A DNA stretch of 64,000 nt from Gammaproteobacteria bacterium (GCA_024230095.1 JAAERS010000271.1:39523-103522); one strand, 5' to 3'. Positions 28,843 through 38,934 are shown, numbered from the stretch's first letter. Translations and numbers: made by a program. Notes: a model not told the origin generated them from the sequence alone.

Positions 28843-28875
28843 TAGCGCGCGTCATGCTCCAAGTATGGCGCGCTA
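28843..28875. repeat. Inverted repeat after the PuuB-like gene
   Basis: TAGCGCGC and GCGCGCTA form a perfect 8-bp GC-rich stem with a 17-base loop, 29 bases past the oxidase stop. It is followed by AAAA rather than a T-run on the plus strand. It may be a factor-dependent terminator or mRNA-stabilising structure. The rest of 28876-29045 shows no gene. Confidence 0.45.
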
Positions 28876-29045
28876 AAACAGGCCTTGCTGCCATTACTTG
28901 AGAGCTTTATCATTTTCGATTACTCTGACATAAGAACCCTAGGGAGCCCAACCATTAGCCTTTACAACACCCTAAAGGTTCTATTGTGTATTCACCGACA
29001 TTACTTACTCCGCCATAAAGGCCAAATAATATAGAACACTCGCAG

Positions 29046-29387
29046 ATGGATGAAATGCAAATTAATAGCTTCAAGCAGCGGCTACTGCAACTGCAGGCCG
29101 ACCTTATGAGCCTAAGCGACACGTCCAACGATGCGGCCAAGACCGTGGGATTAGATCAATCGGCCATTGGCCGGCTTAGCCGCATGGATGCCATGCGCGC
29201 ACAAGGTATGGCCATTGAAACAAAAGGGCGTCGGGAGCATCAACTACTGAGTATAAAGGGTGCTTTGGGGCGTATTGCCGATGGTGATTTTGGCGTCTGC
29301 CTAACCTGTGATGAAGACATTGATATCCGCCGACTAGACGTGGACCCCTCTTACACGCAATGCATTCTATGTGCTGACAAAGAATAA
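29046..29387 (+). CDS. TraR/DksA-type zinc finger protein
   Basis: A 113-residue protein with an N-terminal helical hairpin and a C-terminal C4 zinc finger, CLTC at about 95 and CILC near the C-terminus, separated by 17 residues as in DksA. The family binds in the secondary channel of RNA polymerase. The acidic tip residues of DksA are not clearly matched, so it may be a YbiI/YocK-like paralogue rather than DksA itself. The ribosome-binding site is poor. Confidence 0.75.
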   Translation: MDEMQINSFKQRLLQLQADLMSLSDTSNDAAKTVGLDQSAIGRLSRMDAMRAQGMAIETKGRREHQLLSIKGALGRIADGDFGVCLTCDEDIDIRRLDVDPSYTQCILCADKE

Positions 29388-29482
29388 ATATGGCCCGTAT
29401 AGTAGGCTAAGAGCCCAAGCGTAAACCTGAATATGCTAGATTAGTCAGTACCAGCCAATAACAACCATATAGCAGGCGCACC

Positions 29483-30079
29483 ATGTTTGACCAACAAACT
29501 CTCGATGTCTACAACGCCAAAGCGCAAGACTATGCCAACATGCTTGAGACCGGTGTACACCACACCATCAAACGCTTTGCTCAACGACTGCCTAGCCAGT
29601 CCTTGGTACTGGATTTGGGTTGTGGGCATGGTATCAATGCCGCCTACTTGCGCGAGCAAGGCATGCAAATAGAAGCTTGGGACATTTCTCGTTCTATGCA
29701 GCAATTGGCCAAACAACACTTTGCTATTGATGTCACCATAAAAAGCTTTGACGACTTACATGCCATTAGTCTCTATCAAGGTATCTGTGTCAACTACAGC
29801 CTATTGCATATCCAACCGCATTTGGTACCAGGCTACCTAAAAGCTATGACTGAGGCCCTCAAGCTTGAAGGCTGGCTGCATTTGGGCATGAAACTGGGCA
29901 CTGGCACCGAACGGGATAAGCTAGGTCGTTATTATGCCTACTACTCAGAGCAACAGCTCAAAGATTGGCTAACCGAGCTGGGGTTGCAAGTTGAATACGC
30001 TCATCAGAGCGTCATCAAGGGCTTAGCTGGTGACTCACAAAAATGCATTGCCATACAAGCTAGAAAAACCAAACTTTAG
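29483..30079 (+). CDS. Class I SAM-dependent methyltransferase
   Basis: A 198-residue Rossmann-fold methyltransferase. SAM motif I is VLDLGCGHGINAAYL, motif II ends at IEAWDIS, and a motif-IV-like CVNYSLLHI follows. It matches the UbiE/Methyltransf_25-like group. Substrate is unknown. It is 17 bases upstream of the DsbA-like gene and probably cotranscribed. Confidence 0.82.
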   Translation: MFDQQTLDVYNAKAQDYANMLETGVHHTIKRFAQRLPSQSLVLDLGCGHGINAAYLREQGMQIEAWDISRSMQQLAKQHFAIDVTIKSFDDLHAISLYQGICVNYSLLHIQPHLVPGYLKAMTEALKLEGWLHLGMKLGTGTERDKLGRYYAYYSEQQLKDWLTELGLQVEYAHQSVIKGLAGDSQKCIAIQARKTKL

Positions 30080-30096
30080 AAAAATACGCATATAAA

Positions 30097-30717
30097 ATGA
30101 TCTCTTCAAAAGCCAGACTCTATTACTTTCACGACCCCATGTGCAGTTGGTGCTGGGCTTTTCGCCCAGTATGGCAACAACTATTGCTATCACTGCCTGA
30201 TCAGGTGCAGGTAGAATACATTGAAGGCGGCTTGGCCGCGGACACCAACGAACCTATGCCCCTGGCCATGCAAACGGCCTTGGAAAACACGTGGCGTAGC
30301 ATTGAAGAGCGCGTCACCGGCACTGAGTTTAATTATGAATTTTGGCAGCTGTGCCAACCAAGGCGATCCACCTATCCAGCATGCCGCGCACTTATAGCAG
30401 CCAATAAATTAGGCTACTATCAACAGATGCTAATGGCCATACAAGAAGCCTATTATCTGCATGCCCAAAATCCCTCTGACGAAGACACTCTGGTCACTTT
30501 GGCAGTCATGGAGGGTATGGAGGAAGACAATTTTAGGCAACTTCTGCATAGCCCCAATACCGAGCATCAACTGCAAGACAATCTGACACTTTGCCAGCAC
30601 TACGGCGTGCGAAGTTTTCCCAGCCTTATGTTGGTAAAGGACAAAGGCAGCCTGCAAATTCCCGTGGACTACCTATCAGTCAACCCCATGCTGTGGGCCA
30701 TAAAACAGCTTTTGTGA
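30097..30717 (+). CDS. DsbA-family oxidoreductase (cytosolic, FrnE-like)
   Basis: A 206-residue thioredoxin-fold protein with an inserted helical domain. The redox motif is CSWC in YYFHDPMCSWCWAF at the N-terminus, and the cis-Pro loop is RSFPSLML. There is no signal peptide, so it acts in the cytoplasm, as do the FrnE/2-hydroxychromene-isomerase-like members. The gene follows the methyltransferase closely and is convergent with mmsA. Confidence 0.8.
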   Translation: MISSKARLYYFHDPMCSWCWAFRPVWQQLLLSLPDQVQVEYIEGGLAADTNEPMPLAMQTALENTWRSIEERVTGTEFNYEFWQLCQPRRSTYPACRALIAANKLGYYQQMLMAIQEAYYLHAQNPSDEDTLVTLAVMEGMEEDNFRQLLHSPNTEHQLQDNLTLCQHYGVRSFPSLMLVKDKGSLQIPVDYLSVNPMLWAIKQLL

Positions 30718-30795
30718 TCTAGACTGGAGGGCAGTTCGCCCCCTAGCAAGCATCAGTCGAGCTAACACCCTAGCCCGACCTCCAGCCCCAAACTA

Positions 30796-32295
30796 CTATT
30801 TCATGGTAATGGTAGTGTTCACCCCATCAGACGCGGCATCAGGTTCAAACCAGCGAGCCGATACTGTGTGGGTTTGCGTCCAAAACTGTACCGCTTGCTG
30901 GCCGTTGGGCCCAAGGTCTCCAAGCTTAGAAGCACGCGAACCGGTAAAACTGAAATAGGCAACGGGCACAGGAATTGGAATATTAATACCAATCTGGCCA
31001 ACATCAATGTTGTTTTCAAAATGGCGTGCATTCCAACCAGAATTGGTAAAGATAGAAGTACCGTTGCCGTTCGGGTTAGCGTTAATAGTTTCAATCGCAC
31101 TATGGATGTCTTCGCTTTCCATTACGCACATTACCGGGCCAAAGATCTCTTGGGTATAGATATCCATATTGGTTGTTACGTCACTGAAAATAGTGGGTGC
31201 CACAAAATTGCCCTGAGCATATCCAGGCACATCTGGATCACGACCATCCAATTGCAAACTGGCGCCCTGATCAACACCTGAAGTGATCAAGCTCTGCACA
31301 CGCTGTTTGGCTTGCGGCGATACCAAGGGACCCAAGTCAGCGGTGCGGTTGGTACCGGCATCCACCCTCATGGCCTTGGCTTTAGCAACAATTTCTGGCA
31401 ACCAGTCTTTTGCTTCCCCAACCAAAATGGCTACGGAGTTGGCCATGCAACGTTGGCCGGCAGCACCAAAACATGAACCTAACAAATGATTGATAGCTTG
31501 GTCTTTATTGGCATCAGGCATCACCACGCAATGGTTTTTAGCACCCATCATGCACTGAGCCCGAATACCAGCATGGCTAGCACGCCGATACAAGGAGGTA
31601 CCCACATGAGTTGACCCTATAAACGACAGTGCTTTCACATCAGGATGTTCAGCCAAGTGGTTCGCCACATCGGCACCACCATGAACAACATTTAACACTC
31701 CATCTGGAAGGCCCGCCTGGTAGGCCAATTGTGCCAGCAGCATGGTGGATGTTGGATCTTGCTCAGAAGGTTTCAGTACAAAAGTATTACCACAAGCAAT
31801 GGCAATCGGAAACATGAAGCATGGCAGCATAATGGGGAAATTGAAGGCCGTTATGCCCACCCCCACACCCAAAGGTTTATTCAAGGTGTATACATTCACA
31901 TTACCGGCCACATTATCTGCCAACTCACCCAATTGCAGCTTGGTAATCATGCAGGCATTTTCAATGGCTTCGATGCCACGCCCCACTTCACCCTCGGCAT
32001 CAGGCAATGTTTTGCCATGTTCCAGAGTGATCAATTCCGCTATTTTTTGGGTATTGGCCCGCACTAACTGCAAAAAGTTTAGCAAAAATTGTTGGCGTTT
32101 CGCCAAGGACACATTGCGCCAGCTCTTAAAGGCTAATTTGGCATTAGCAACAGCCTGATCTACCTCGACTATGGTGGCAAAAGGCACCTGCGCAACCACT
32201 TCTTGAGTAGCAGGGTTTAATACGTCGATCCAATTGCCACTATCAGAAAGTACTTCTTGGCCATTGATTAACATGGGGACTTTACGAATGCTCAT
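30796..32295 (-). CDS. mmsA: Methylmalonate-semialdehyde dehydrogenase (CoA-acylating)
   Basis: A 499-residue aldehyde dehydrogenase of the MmsA subgroup. ATG 32295 gives the usual start and length; the longer frame to 32484 has no family counterpart. MLPCFMFPIAIACGNTFVLKPSEQDP and the catalytic loop AAGQRCMANSVAI are characteristic. The typical general-base Glu of other ALDHs is absent in MmsA, and here the corresponding region is MMGAKNHCVVMPDA, as in that subgroup. It converts malonate or methylmalonate semialdehyde to acetyl- or propionyl-CoA in valine, inositol and beta-alanine catabolism. No mmsB lies next to it; an HIBADH-like gene is 30 kb away. Confidence 0.9.
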   Translation of the reverse strand: MSIRKVPMLINGQEVLSDSGNWIDVLNPATQEVVAQVPFATIVEVDQAVANAKLAFKSWRNVSLAKRQQFLLNFLQLVRANTQKIAELITLEHGKTLPDAEGEVGRGIEAIENACMITKLQLGELADNVAGNVNVYTLNKPLGVGVGITAFNFPIMLPCFMFPIAIACGNTFVLKPSEQDPTSTMLLAQLAYQAGLPDGVLNVVHGGADVANHLAEHPDVKALSFIGSTHVGTSLYRRASHAGIRAQCMMGAKNHCVVMPDANKDQAINHLLGSCFGAAGQRCMANSVAILVGEAKDWLPEIVAKAKAMRVDAGTNRTADLGPLVSPQAKQRVQSLITSGVDQGASLQLDGRDPDVPGYAQGNFVAPTIFSDVTTNMDIYTQEIFGPVMCVMESEDIHSAIETINANPNGNGTSIFTNSGWNARHFENNIDVGQIGINIPIPVPVAYFSFTGSRASKLGDLGPNGQQAVQFWTQTHTVSARWFEPDAASDGVNTTITMK

Positions 32296-32527
32296 AGCTT
32301 GCCTCGTTGAAGGTATAAAATTAACAAGAATCAATAGACTCTTTATCGGATGGTCATCACTGTTACACAAAACCACCCATTTGGGTATTAGAGAAGTATC
32401 TAATAAGGATGCATAATCCACGTCTGCGAAAGGCAACTTAGCCAGCACTTTGCAAGCAAAATCAGTTACACTGGTTTTTGTCAATTTGCCCAGTTATGCC
32501 GAGGCATGCCGTTTGACCAGAATAGTG

Positions 32528-33214
32528 ATGAGCTTGGCTCTATGCGCACTGCTAAGCTGCAGTGATGCAAGTTTGGCCACAGAGCCGACAAAACTGAGCC
32601 GCAACAAAATTTGCCATGCGCCCGGTAGCCAATATTATGCCAGGGTGAAGCATTTTACGGCCTTTCAAAATCTGGCTTTTTACCTACAGGCTGGGGGCAG
32701 GCTTGCCAAAGGTTCGTCTTCGGCCCTACCCGAGTTAGCGCGAGATAATAAGTACCAGCGCAAGCTATTTGTGCACTGGATAGATAGCGATGGTGACTGC
32801 CAAAATACCCGCCACGAACTACTTGCCAAGTTGAGTACTGGCCCACTCACTTATGCAACGCCTTGTCGTGTCGATCACGGCCGCTGGCTAGATCCATACA
32901 CGAACAAAGTCTTTGTTGATGCTCAGCAATTGGACATTGACCACCTAATACCTCTTAAGTGGGCTTGGGATCACGGTGCCAACCTGTGGTCTGCTCCCTT
33001 GCGTCGTCAGTTTGCCAACGATGAGCGCAATCTATTTGCAGTTCAGGCTAGCACCAACCGCGACAAGGGTGCGGCTGGGCCATTGCATTGGCTACCTCCT
33101 AATGCGGCTTTTCATTGCCAATATATCAGCCGTTTTATCCGCATCAGCTTGATCTACCAATTGCGCTTAAGCCAAAAAATCCACCACCTACAGGAACGCA
33201 AATGCGCTGATTAA
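32528..33214 (+). CDS. Exported HNH endonuclease-like protein (candidate lipoprotein)
   Basis: A 228-residue protein. The N-terminus from ATG 32528 is a short signal with a lipobox-like LLSC. The C-terminal half has the HNH fold of the DUF1524/GmrSD C-terminal type: DIDHLIPLKWAWDHGA gives the DH pair, and NDERNLFAVQASTNRDKGA followed by WLPP gives the N and later His/Asp residues. Secreted relatives are thought to act as nucleases that process extracellular DNA. In-frame starts further upstream (to 32450) are possible but would overrun the mmsA control region. It overlaps the convergent GST gene by 3 bases. Confidence 0.72.
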   Translation: MSLALCALLSCSDASLATEPTKLSRNKICHAPGSQYYARVKHFTAFQNLAFYLQAGGRLAKGSSSALPELARDNKYQRKLFVHWIDSDGDCQNTRHELLAKLSTGPLTYATPCRVDHGRWLDPYTNKVFVDAQQLDIDHLIPLKWAWDHGANLWSAPLRRQFANDERNLFAVQASTNRDKGAAGPLHWLPPNAAFHCQYISRFIRISLIYQLRLSQKIHHLQERKCAD

Positions 33215-33849
33215 GGGAATAAAACAGCTTCGTCAGCAGCTTGCCAAGGTTTCCATTTGGGCATGATCTCAACAAAGGCTTGGGCCTCTAAAAAAACCTG
33301 TAGCCAAGCCCTTACCTGCACATACTCAGATTGCCAAAACCAGCTAGGATCAACACCGGCAAACTGGCGTATAAAAGGCCATAATGCCAGGTCTGCCAAA
33401 TCTGGTGTATTACCACCCAAGTAGGTCTGCTGTTGCAACACGGCCTCAAGATCTATTAAAAATACCTCGGCTTGAATGCGGTATTGCTGTTGTGTACCGG
33501 CGGGGTAACGTTCAAAATATTTATATCGATCGAGGTGAAACTTAAACTCTTCGTCATTGCGTTGCACCCACGCCAAAGCGCTATCACCATGACGCAGCAT
33601 AGCGTGCGGGTCATGCTGAGCCAAAGCCCATAGCATGATGTCCAGACTTTCTTCGAGCACCTCTCCACTGTCCAATACCAATACGGGAACCGTTCCTTTA
33701 GGGGACACTTCGAGCATGACTTGGGGCTTGTGTTTCAAGAGTATTTCGCGCAACTCAACCGTACACTGGGCGAAATGCAGAGCCAGACGCGCTCGCATGG
33801 CATAGGGGCAGCGCCGAAAGGAATAAAAAATCGGTATTGGCGTACTCAT
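33211..33849 (-). CDS. Glutathione S-transferase family protein
   Basis: A 212-residue protein with a thioredoxin-like N-domain and helical C-domain. FYSFRRCPYAMRARLAL carries the CPYA active-site form, and SPKGTVPVL with EESLDIMLW are the glutathione-binding loops. The CPYA motif is the mark of the omega/glutaredoxin-2-like groups, which do thiol transfer rather than classical conjugation. ATG 33849 sits 2 bases after the selO stop, so the genes are likely cotranscribed and both handle redox/thiol stress. Confidence 0.82.
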   Translation of the reverse strand: MSTPIPIFYSFRRCPYAMRARLALHFAQCTVELREILLKHKPQVMLEVSPKGTVPVLVLDSGEVLEESLDIMLWALAQHDPHAMLRHGDSALAWVQRNDEEFKFHLDRYKYFERYPAGTQQQYRIQAEVFLIDLEAVLQQQTYLGGNTPDLADLALWPFIRQFAGVDPSWFWQSEYVQVRAWLQVFLEAQAFVEIMPKWKPWQAADEAVLFP

Positions 33850-33851
33850 AG

Positions 33852-35321
33852 TTAGGTGCCACAAAAGGTATTAGCAATAACTTCTTTTGTCTTTGGTGGC
33901 ATTGCCAAATGCTGCCATTGAGGCCGATAAGCAAACGGCTTTGCCGTCGCCTCAAGTAGTTCGTTAATCAGACTCATATCATCTTTATAAGCTGCCTTTA
34001 AGGCCGCATCAAGGCAATGATTACGCGGTATAAACACCGGGTTGTGTTGCGCCATCAAATTCAAAGCCTGTGTTTCATCTCCCAGCTTACTCACCACAGC
34101 CAACCATTTTTTCTGCCACACTAGCAAGGCATCACTGGCCTGAACAACCCCCTGTGGCATACTATGCTCGGTTTGATTACTGGATAATTGTGTCATCAAA
34201 TAACGGAAGGTTAAGGTGTAGTCCAACTGCTCAGCCTGCATGATAGTCAACAATTCAGAAACCAAATCGGCATCTGCGCTTGGCAAACCTAACTTTGCCG
34301 CCATACGCTGCGCATAAGCCTGCTCATATTGCTGCTGATAGTCATTCAGAGCTTGCTGAGCAAGGTTAATGGCTTCGCTCCTTTCATCGCCCATAATCGG
34401 TAACAAGGTTTCTGCAAAGCGCACTAGATTCCACTGGCCAATGCCCGGTTGATTGTCATAACGATAGCGGCCCTGACGATCAATAAAGCTATACACCTGC
34501 CGGGGATCATAACCATCCATGAAGGCACAGGGGCCATAATCAATAGTTTGACCACACACCAGCATATTGTCCGTGTTCATGACCCCATGGATAAAACCCA
34601 AACTCATCCATTGAGCAATGAGCTGTGCTTGTTTGGCCATCACCGCCTGCAATAAATGCAGATAGGGCAAAGCACCCGGCTTAGCTTCAGAAAAATGTCT
34701 CGACAAAGTATAGTCGGCTAGTTGTCTGACGCATTCAACACCCTGCATAGCGGCATACTCAAAGCTACCAACACGGATGTGACTATTGGCAATACGTGTG
34801 AGAATCGCCCCCGGCTCTGCACCACCATCGCGCCAGACGTACTCTCCGCTAGCCAACGCGGCTAAACTGCGAGTGGTTGGCACACCCATAGCGGCCATGG
34901 CTTCACTGACAAGGTATTCTCGCAGCACTGGGCCTAGGGGCGAACGACCGTCCCCCTGCCTCGAGTAAGGTGTCTGCCCCGACCCCTTAAGCTGCACATC
35001 AACTCGCTGCCCATCCGTGTCCATTAGTTCACCCAGCAAATGTGCGCGACCATCTCCCAACCGTGGATTCTGGTGACCAAACTGGTGACCGGTATAGGCA
35101 GTAGCAACGGCCCCCTCACCTGCTAAGCTTGCGCAGCCGGACAAAACTTGCAGGGCCTGGTCACTAGGGAGCCAAGCCTCATCAATGCCCAGTTGTAGAG
35201 CCAGTGGTTGATTAAGTAACAAAACATGAGGCTGTTGTACTGGTGTCGGTTCGACCCGACTGTACATTATGTCAGGCAACTTAGTGAAGCTAAGAGCCAA
35301 CTGTGGTGCTGATGGAGTCAT
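33852..35321 (-). CDS. selO: Protein adenylyltransferase SelO (YdiU)
   Basis: A 489-residue pseudokinase-fold AMPylator. Conserved blocks include TAYTGHQFGHQNPRLGDGRAHLLGE, LKGSGQTPYSRQGDGRSPLGPVLREYL, HIRVGSFEYAA and the catalytic FIHGVMNTDNM followed by DYGPCAFMD. The enzyme transfers AMP to Ser, Thr or Tyr of redox-related proteins. The C-terminus has a single Cys (NTFCGT) where other family members have a Sec or Cys. ATG 35321 gives the family N-terminus. It is followed directly by a glutathione transferase gene. Confidence 0.92.
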   Translation of the reverse strand: MTPSAPQLALSFTKLPDIMYSRVEPTPVQQPHVLLLNQPLALQLGIDEAWLPSDQALQVLSGCASLAGEGAVATAYTGHQFGHQNPRLGDGRAHLLGELMDTDGQRVDVQLKGSGQTPYSRQGDGRSPLGPVLREYLVSEAMAAMGVPTTRSLAALASGEYVWRDGGAEPGAILTRIANSHIRVGSFEYAAMQGVECVRQLADYTLSRHFSEAKPGALPYLHLLQAVMAKQAQLIAQWMSLGFIHGVMNTDNMLVCGQTIDYGPCAFMDGYDPRQVYSFIDRQGRYRYDNQPGIGQWNLVRFAETLLPIMGDERSEAINLAQQALNDYQQQYEQAYAQRMAAKLGLPSADADLVSELLTIMQAEQLDYTLTFRYLMTQLSSNQTEHSMPQGVVQASDALLVWQKKWLAVVSKLGDETQALNLMAQHNPVFIPRNHCLDAALKAAYKDDMSLINELLEATAKPFAYRPQWQHLAMPPKTKEVIANTFCGT

Positions 35322-35537
35322 GGCAAATTTGTTAAGCAAACAAGTAAACGTGCAGTCTAGCAAAATATGTCAAGACACCCAAACAATTGCCTTTGTTTCA
35401 GGCTGGGCTGATCGTTACCACATTACAACTTATCGGCCCAGATAATTAGCATGCTTCAAGCCCGACAATTTGGCATAATGATGGTTGACTGACTATGCGA
35501 CCCATCTACTGATACCCAAACAACTCATATTATAGCT

Positions 35538-36584
35538 ATGCACAACAAACATATTACAGCCTTTCACAGCGACAATACTGCTGGCGCTTCACCAGCCATT
35601 GCTGAGGCAATGCTAAAAGCCACTGCAGGACTGCAGCCACCCTACGGCGCTGACACCTACACCCAAACTGTCGAGCAGCAATTAAGAGACATATTTGAAA
35701 CAGATTTAAACCTGTTTTTGGTGCCAACGGGAACGGCGGCTAATGCCATCAGCTTAGCGGCAATGACGCCGAGTTGGGGAGCCACCCTGTGCCACGCCGA
35801 GAGCCACATAAACAACGACGAATGCGGCGCACCTGAGTTTTATAACCCCGGCGCAAAGCTGATTAGTGTGCCCGGTGAAAACAGCAAGATCAATCCCGAA
35901 AATCTAGCGGCCTTGGCACAAATAAAACGCGGTGATGTGCACTCGGTGCAACCTAGCAGCGTGAGCATCTCTCAAGCAACAGAAAGTGGTAGTGTTTATA
36001 GCTTGGATGAAATCCAGGCCATCAGCAGCGTTTGCCAGGATCATCATTTAGTCCTGCACATGGACGGTGCGCGCTTTGCCAATGCCCTCGTGCATCTGGA
36101 TTGCACGCCAGCACAAATGACTTGGCAAGCGGGGATAAAAGCCTTGTCCTTTGGGGCCACTAAAAACGGCGCTCTTGGGGTAGACGCTATCGTCTTATTT
36201 GATCCAACACTAGCACAGGAAATTGCTTATCGGCGCAAACGTGGTGGCCATTTAATGTCGAAAATGCGGCTACTTGGGGCCCAGATGCAAGCCTACCTTG
36301 AGGATGATCTTTGGCTGCATAATGCCCACCATGCCAATGCTATGGCAGCTCGTTTAGCAACAGGTCTAGCAGCCATAGAGGGGGTGGAGCAATTTTCTCG
36401 CTGTGAATCGAATATTTTATTCTGTCGCATGCCGGATTATGTGATTCAAGGCTTGCTAGGCCAGGGGTTTGGTTTTTATCATGACCGTTGGGGAAAAGGT
36501 GTGGTACGTCTCGTAACCAGTTTCGCTCATACAAACGAGCAAGTGGACTGCCTGATAGCCGCCACAAGACAGCTCTGCTCATAA
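35538..36584 (+). CDS. Low-specificity L-threonine aldolase-like PLP enzyme
   Basis: A 348-residue fold-type I PLP enzyme. [15 protein letters not shown] at the N-terminus, [14 protein letters not shown] for phosphate binding, [11 protein letters not shown] with the PLP-contacting Asp, and the Schiff-base lysine in [11 protein letters not shown] are all present. The family splits L-threonine or L-allo-threonine into glycine and acetaldehyde. It is transcribed away from selO across a 173-base gap. Confidence 0.88.
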   Translation: MHNKHITAFHSDNTAGASPAIAEAMLKATAGLQPPYGADTYTQTVEQQLRDIFETDLNLFLVPTGTAANAISLAAMTPSWGATLCHAESHINNDECGAPEFYNPGAKLISVPGENSKINPENLAALAQIKRGDVHSVQPSSVSISQATESGSVYSLDEIQAISSVCQDHHLVLHMDGARFANALVHLDCTPAQMTWQAGIKALSFGATKNGALGVDAIVLFDPTLAQEIAYRRKRGGHLMSKMRLLGAQMQAYLEDDLWLHNAHHANAMAARLATGLAAIEGVEQFSRCESNILFCRMPDYVIQGLLGQGFGFYHDRWGKGVVRLVTSFAHTNEQVDCLIAATRQLCS

Positions 36585-36611
36585 TCCAAGCTCGGTAAAT
36601 ATTTAATCAGG

Positions 36612-37028
36612 CTAGGCAGATAGTGGCTGTATGTGCTGTCGAATTACCTTCAGCATAGCGTCTGTCTGCTTGTGCCAGGCGCGCGCCGTATTTTCATCCC
36701 AAGCATCGCCTAACACATTTTGTAAAACCGACAACATCACCTGCATGTAGCCCTCATACATAGGCCAAGTCACACCCAAATCATCATGAAATGGCACATC
36801 ATAATAAGACAGCTCCGTTTGCCTTGGGTTGCCTTGCGCAAAAAATAGCAACATTTCCACCACCTTGGTGACCATATACTCTAATTGCAGAGCGTTGCCA
36901 TCTGCATAAACCTGCAAGTCAACGCTATCAGTAGTCATGAACTGTTGGCTGACTAAGGGAGCAATATCGACATTTTGATCAGCCAATTTATCGAGGCTAG
37001 CTAACATCAGTTGATAATCTGAAGGCAT
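36612..37028 (-). CDS. Globin-like protein (single domain, candidate)
   Basis: A 138-residue, mostly helical protein. The layout, with an N-terminal SDYQLMLASLDKLA helix, a central FHDDLGV segment and the C-terminal YEGYMQVMLSVLQNVLGDAW helix, looks like a bacterial single-domain globin. In that alignment His in FHDDLGV would be the proximal heme ligand. This is a pattern call from memory and not certain. It has no signal peptide. Neighbours give no clue. Confidence 0.5.
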   Translation of the reverse strand: MPSDYQLMLASLDKLADQNVDIAPLVSQQFMTTDSVDLQVYADGNALQLEYMVTKVVEMLLFFAQGNPRQTELSYYDVPFHDDLGVTWPMYEGYMQVMLSVLQNVLGDAWDENTARAWHKQTDAMLKVIRQHIQPLSA

Positions 37029-37247
37029 AATCAGGTCCTGAGTTATAATTTCATTCGGTTACGAACAATATTTATAACAGTTACCAAAAAAAGTAAATAC
37101 GCATTTCAAACGACAACCCATAACAGCCATTTACCTGCACAAAAATTGACTTCGATCGACTTTCTCTGGTACTTGAAATAGCTCATTGCGCAATACTCTA
37201 GGTAAGCTTAGAATTCACATTTTTGTCCTTCAAGAGCCTACACTATA

Positions 37248-37862
37248 GTGAGTTTTGAAAGCGCATTATCATTTTTTGTGGCCATCTTTATTTTTGGCAT
37301 CACCCCCGGTCCTGGCATCTTTGCAATTTTAGCGCGGGCTCTGCTGCATGGGGCCCATTCATGCATAGCCCTGTCTTTGGGCATGATCATTAGTGATATT
37401 ATGTATTTGATTGCGGCTTGTCTTGGCTTAGCGGCCATTGCCAATCATTGGAGCGACGTGTTTCTAGTGGTACGTATCGCCGGTGCTCTTTACTTGTTCT
37501 ATCTGGGGTATCTTATGTGGACGGCCCCAACCAATCTGTCACTGAATGAGCCTCGGAATAGGATCAGCAAACGCATGGGTATTTTACAGGGTTTCTTGAT
37601 ATCCGCCTCTAACCCCAAAGTCATCTTGTTCTATATTGCTTTTTTACCAACTTTTATGGACCTTCATATGCTTTCAGGTAGCGACATAGCCTTAGCCTCG
37701 GGCCTAGCCTTTATTGGTTTGTTTGCAGGCTTAATGCTGATCGCTCTATTTGCTTCTAAAGCTCGCTACTGGTTTCAATCTGAGCGAACCATGAAAAGCC
37801 TCAACCGCAGTGCTGGTACCCTAATGATTGGTGCTGCAGGCTATCTGGCCAGCCGTCACTAA
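37248..37862 (+). CDS. LysE/RhtB-family amino-acid exporter
   Basis: A 204-residue membrane protein with about six helices. The family signature is FGITPGPGIFAILARALLHG in helix 1, and FLISASNPKVILFYIAFLPTF in the middle is the second conserved block. It starts at GTG 37248. Members export amino acids or homoserine lactones. It is convergent with the permease at 37881. Confidence 0.88.
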   Translation: MSFESALSFFVAIFIFGITPGPGIFAILARALLHGAHSCIALSLGMIISDIMYLIAACLGLAAIANHWSDVFLVVRIAGALYLFYLGYLMWTAPTNLSLNEPRNRISKRMGILQGFLISASNPKVILFYIAFLPTFMDLHMLSGSDIALASGLAFIGLFAGLMLIALFASKARYWFQSERTMKSLNRSAGTLMIGAAGYLASRH

Positions 37863-37880
37863 TGTCATAGCGACGTCAAA

Positions 37881-38924
37881 TTACATCAAAGTACCAAACA
37901 CGAGCCCTAAACTAACAGCACCAACTAGGCCCAAGCCTAGATACGCCGCAAATACGCTGGGTCTCACCAAGCTCCAAACGGCCGTCATAGCCGGAATGGA
38001 ACTAATGGCGCCAGCCAACATAAAGGCCATGCCCGAGGCAGCACTCATACCCTGCTCCATCAATCCAGCAACCAATGGAGGTGCCACATAACTATTCAGA
38101 TAGGCGGGCATGCCAACTATGGCGCTGATTACCACGGGAGTGACACCTTCACCGCCCACGACTTGTGCAATTAGGGCGGCTGGCACGTAGGTGATCAACA
38201 AAGCTTCGAGCAAGTAAGCTACCGCCAACCATTTCAATAGAAATTGGCCATTTTCCAAGAGCTGGCTACGAAATACCTGCTGACGTTGGGCATCAACCCA
38301 AAAAGACCAATGAGGCTTGCCTCCCTGGCCTAAACCGACCCCACAGCAATTGCTAATAGGCGTGTCCTTCAAAGGATGGCGAAAAGCCGTCAATCCCATA
38401 AGCAATTTAACACCAAAGCCACCCACCAGCCCCATGACAACCGCGGCCACCGCTTTAGCCACGGCAAACTCCCAGCCCAAGGCGCCTGCGGTGATTAATA
38501 ACGTTGGCGGATCAATCAACGGGGATGATAACCAAAAAGCCATGACCGCTGATAACGGCGCTCCCAAGGCCAGCAAACCGGCTATAAAGGGTATCACCTC
38601 ACAAGAGCAAAAGGGCGCCAAACCACCCATTATGGCGGCCATTATAATCATGCGTAACTCGCGCCCTTCAAAGGCTTTAGCCACCATATGCTCGGCTCCA
38701 GTAGCCTTGAGATAAGCAATCATCAAAATAGCAAAAATAATATAGGGCAAGGTGCCAGATAGTGCCTTGACAGCGATACCCATAACCTCAAACCATTGCC
38801 CAGCATCAAACAGCCCTACCAACAAAGGAATTACGACCACCAGACTCCAAGCACTCCTGAGTGTTTGTATATTTTGTTGCCATTTTGGCAATGGCTTACT
38901 TTCTTCACAACATGACTGGCTCAT
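37881..38924 (-). CDS. ArsP/DUF318-type permease
   Basis: A 347-residue permease with about eight membrane helices. APFCSCEVIPF (Cys106, Cys108) is the signature of the DUF318/ArsP group, which includes the trivalent organoarsenical exporter ArsP. Two more Cys pairs are seen, SCCEE at the N-terminus and SNCCGVG (193-194) in the central loop; they could bind a soft metal. ATG 38924 is chosen because GAGGA is 7 bases before it. It is the third gene of an operon headed by an ArsR-type repressor, which supports export of arsenical or other soft metalloid. Confidence 0.75.
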   Translation of the reverse strand: MSQSCCEESKPLPKWQQNIQTLRSAWSLVVVIPLLVGLFDAGQWFEVMGIAVKALSGTLPYIIFAILMIAYLKATGAEHMVAKAFEGRELRMIIMAAIMGGLAPFCSCEVIPFIAGLLALGAPLSAVMAFWLSSPLIDPPTLLITAGALGWEFAVAKAVAAVVMGLVGGFGVKLLMGLTAFRHPLKDTPISNCCGVGLGQGGKPHWSFWVDAQRQQVFRSQLLENGQFLLKWLAVAYLLEALLITYVPAALIAQVVGGEGVTPVVISAIVGMPAYLNSYVAPPLVAGLMEQGMSAASGMAFMLAGAISSIPAMTAVWSLVRPSVFAAYLGLGLVGAVSLGLVFGTLM

Positions 38925-38934
38925 CACCACATCC

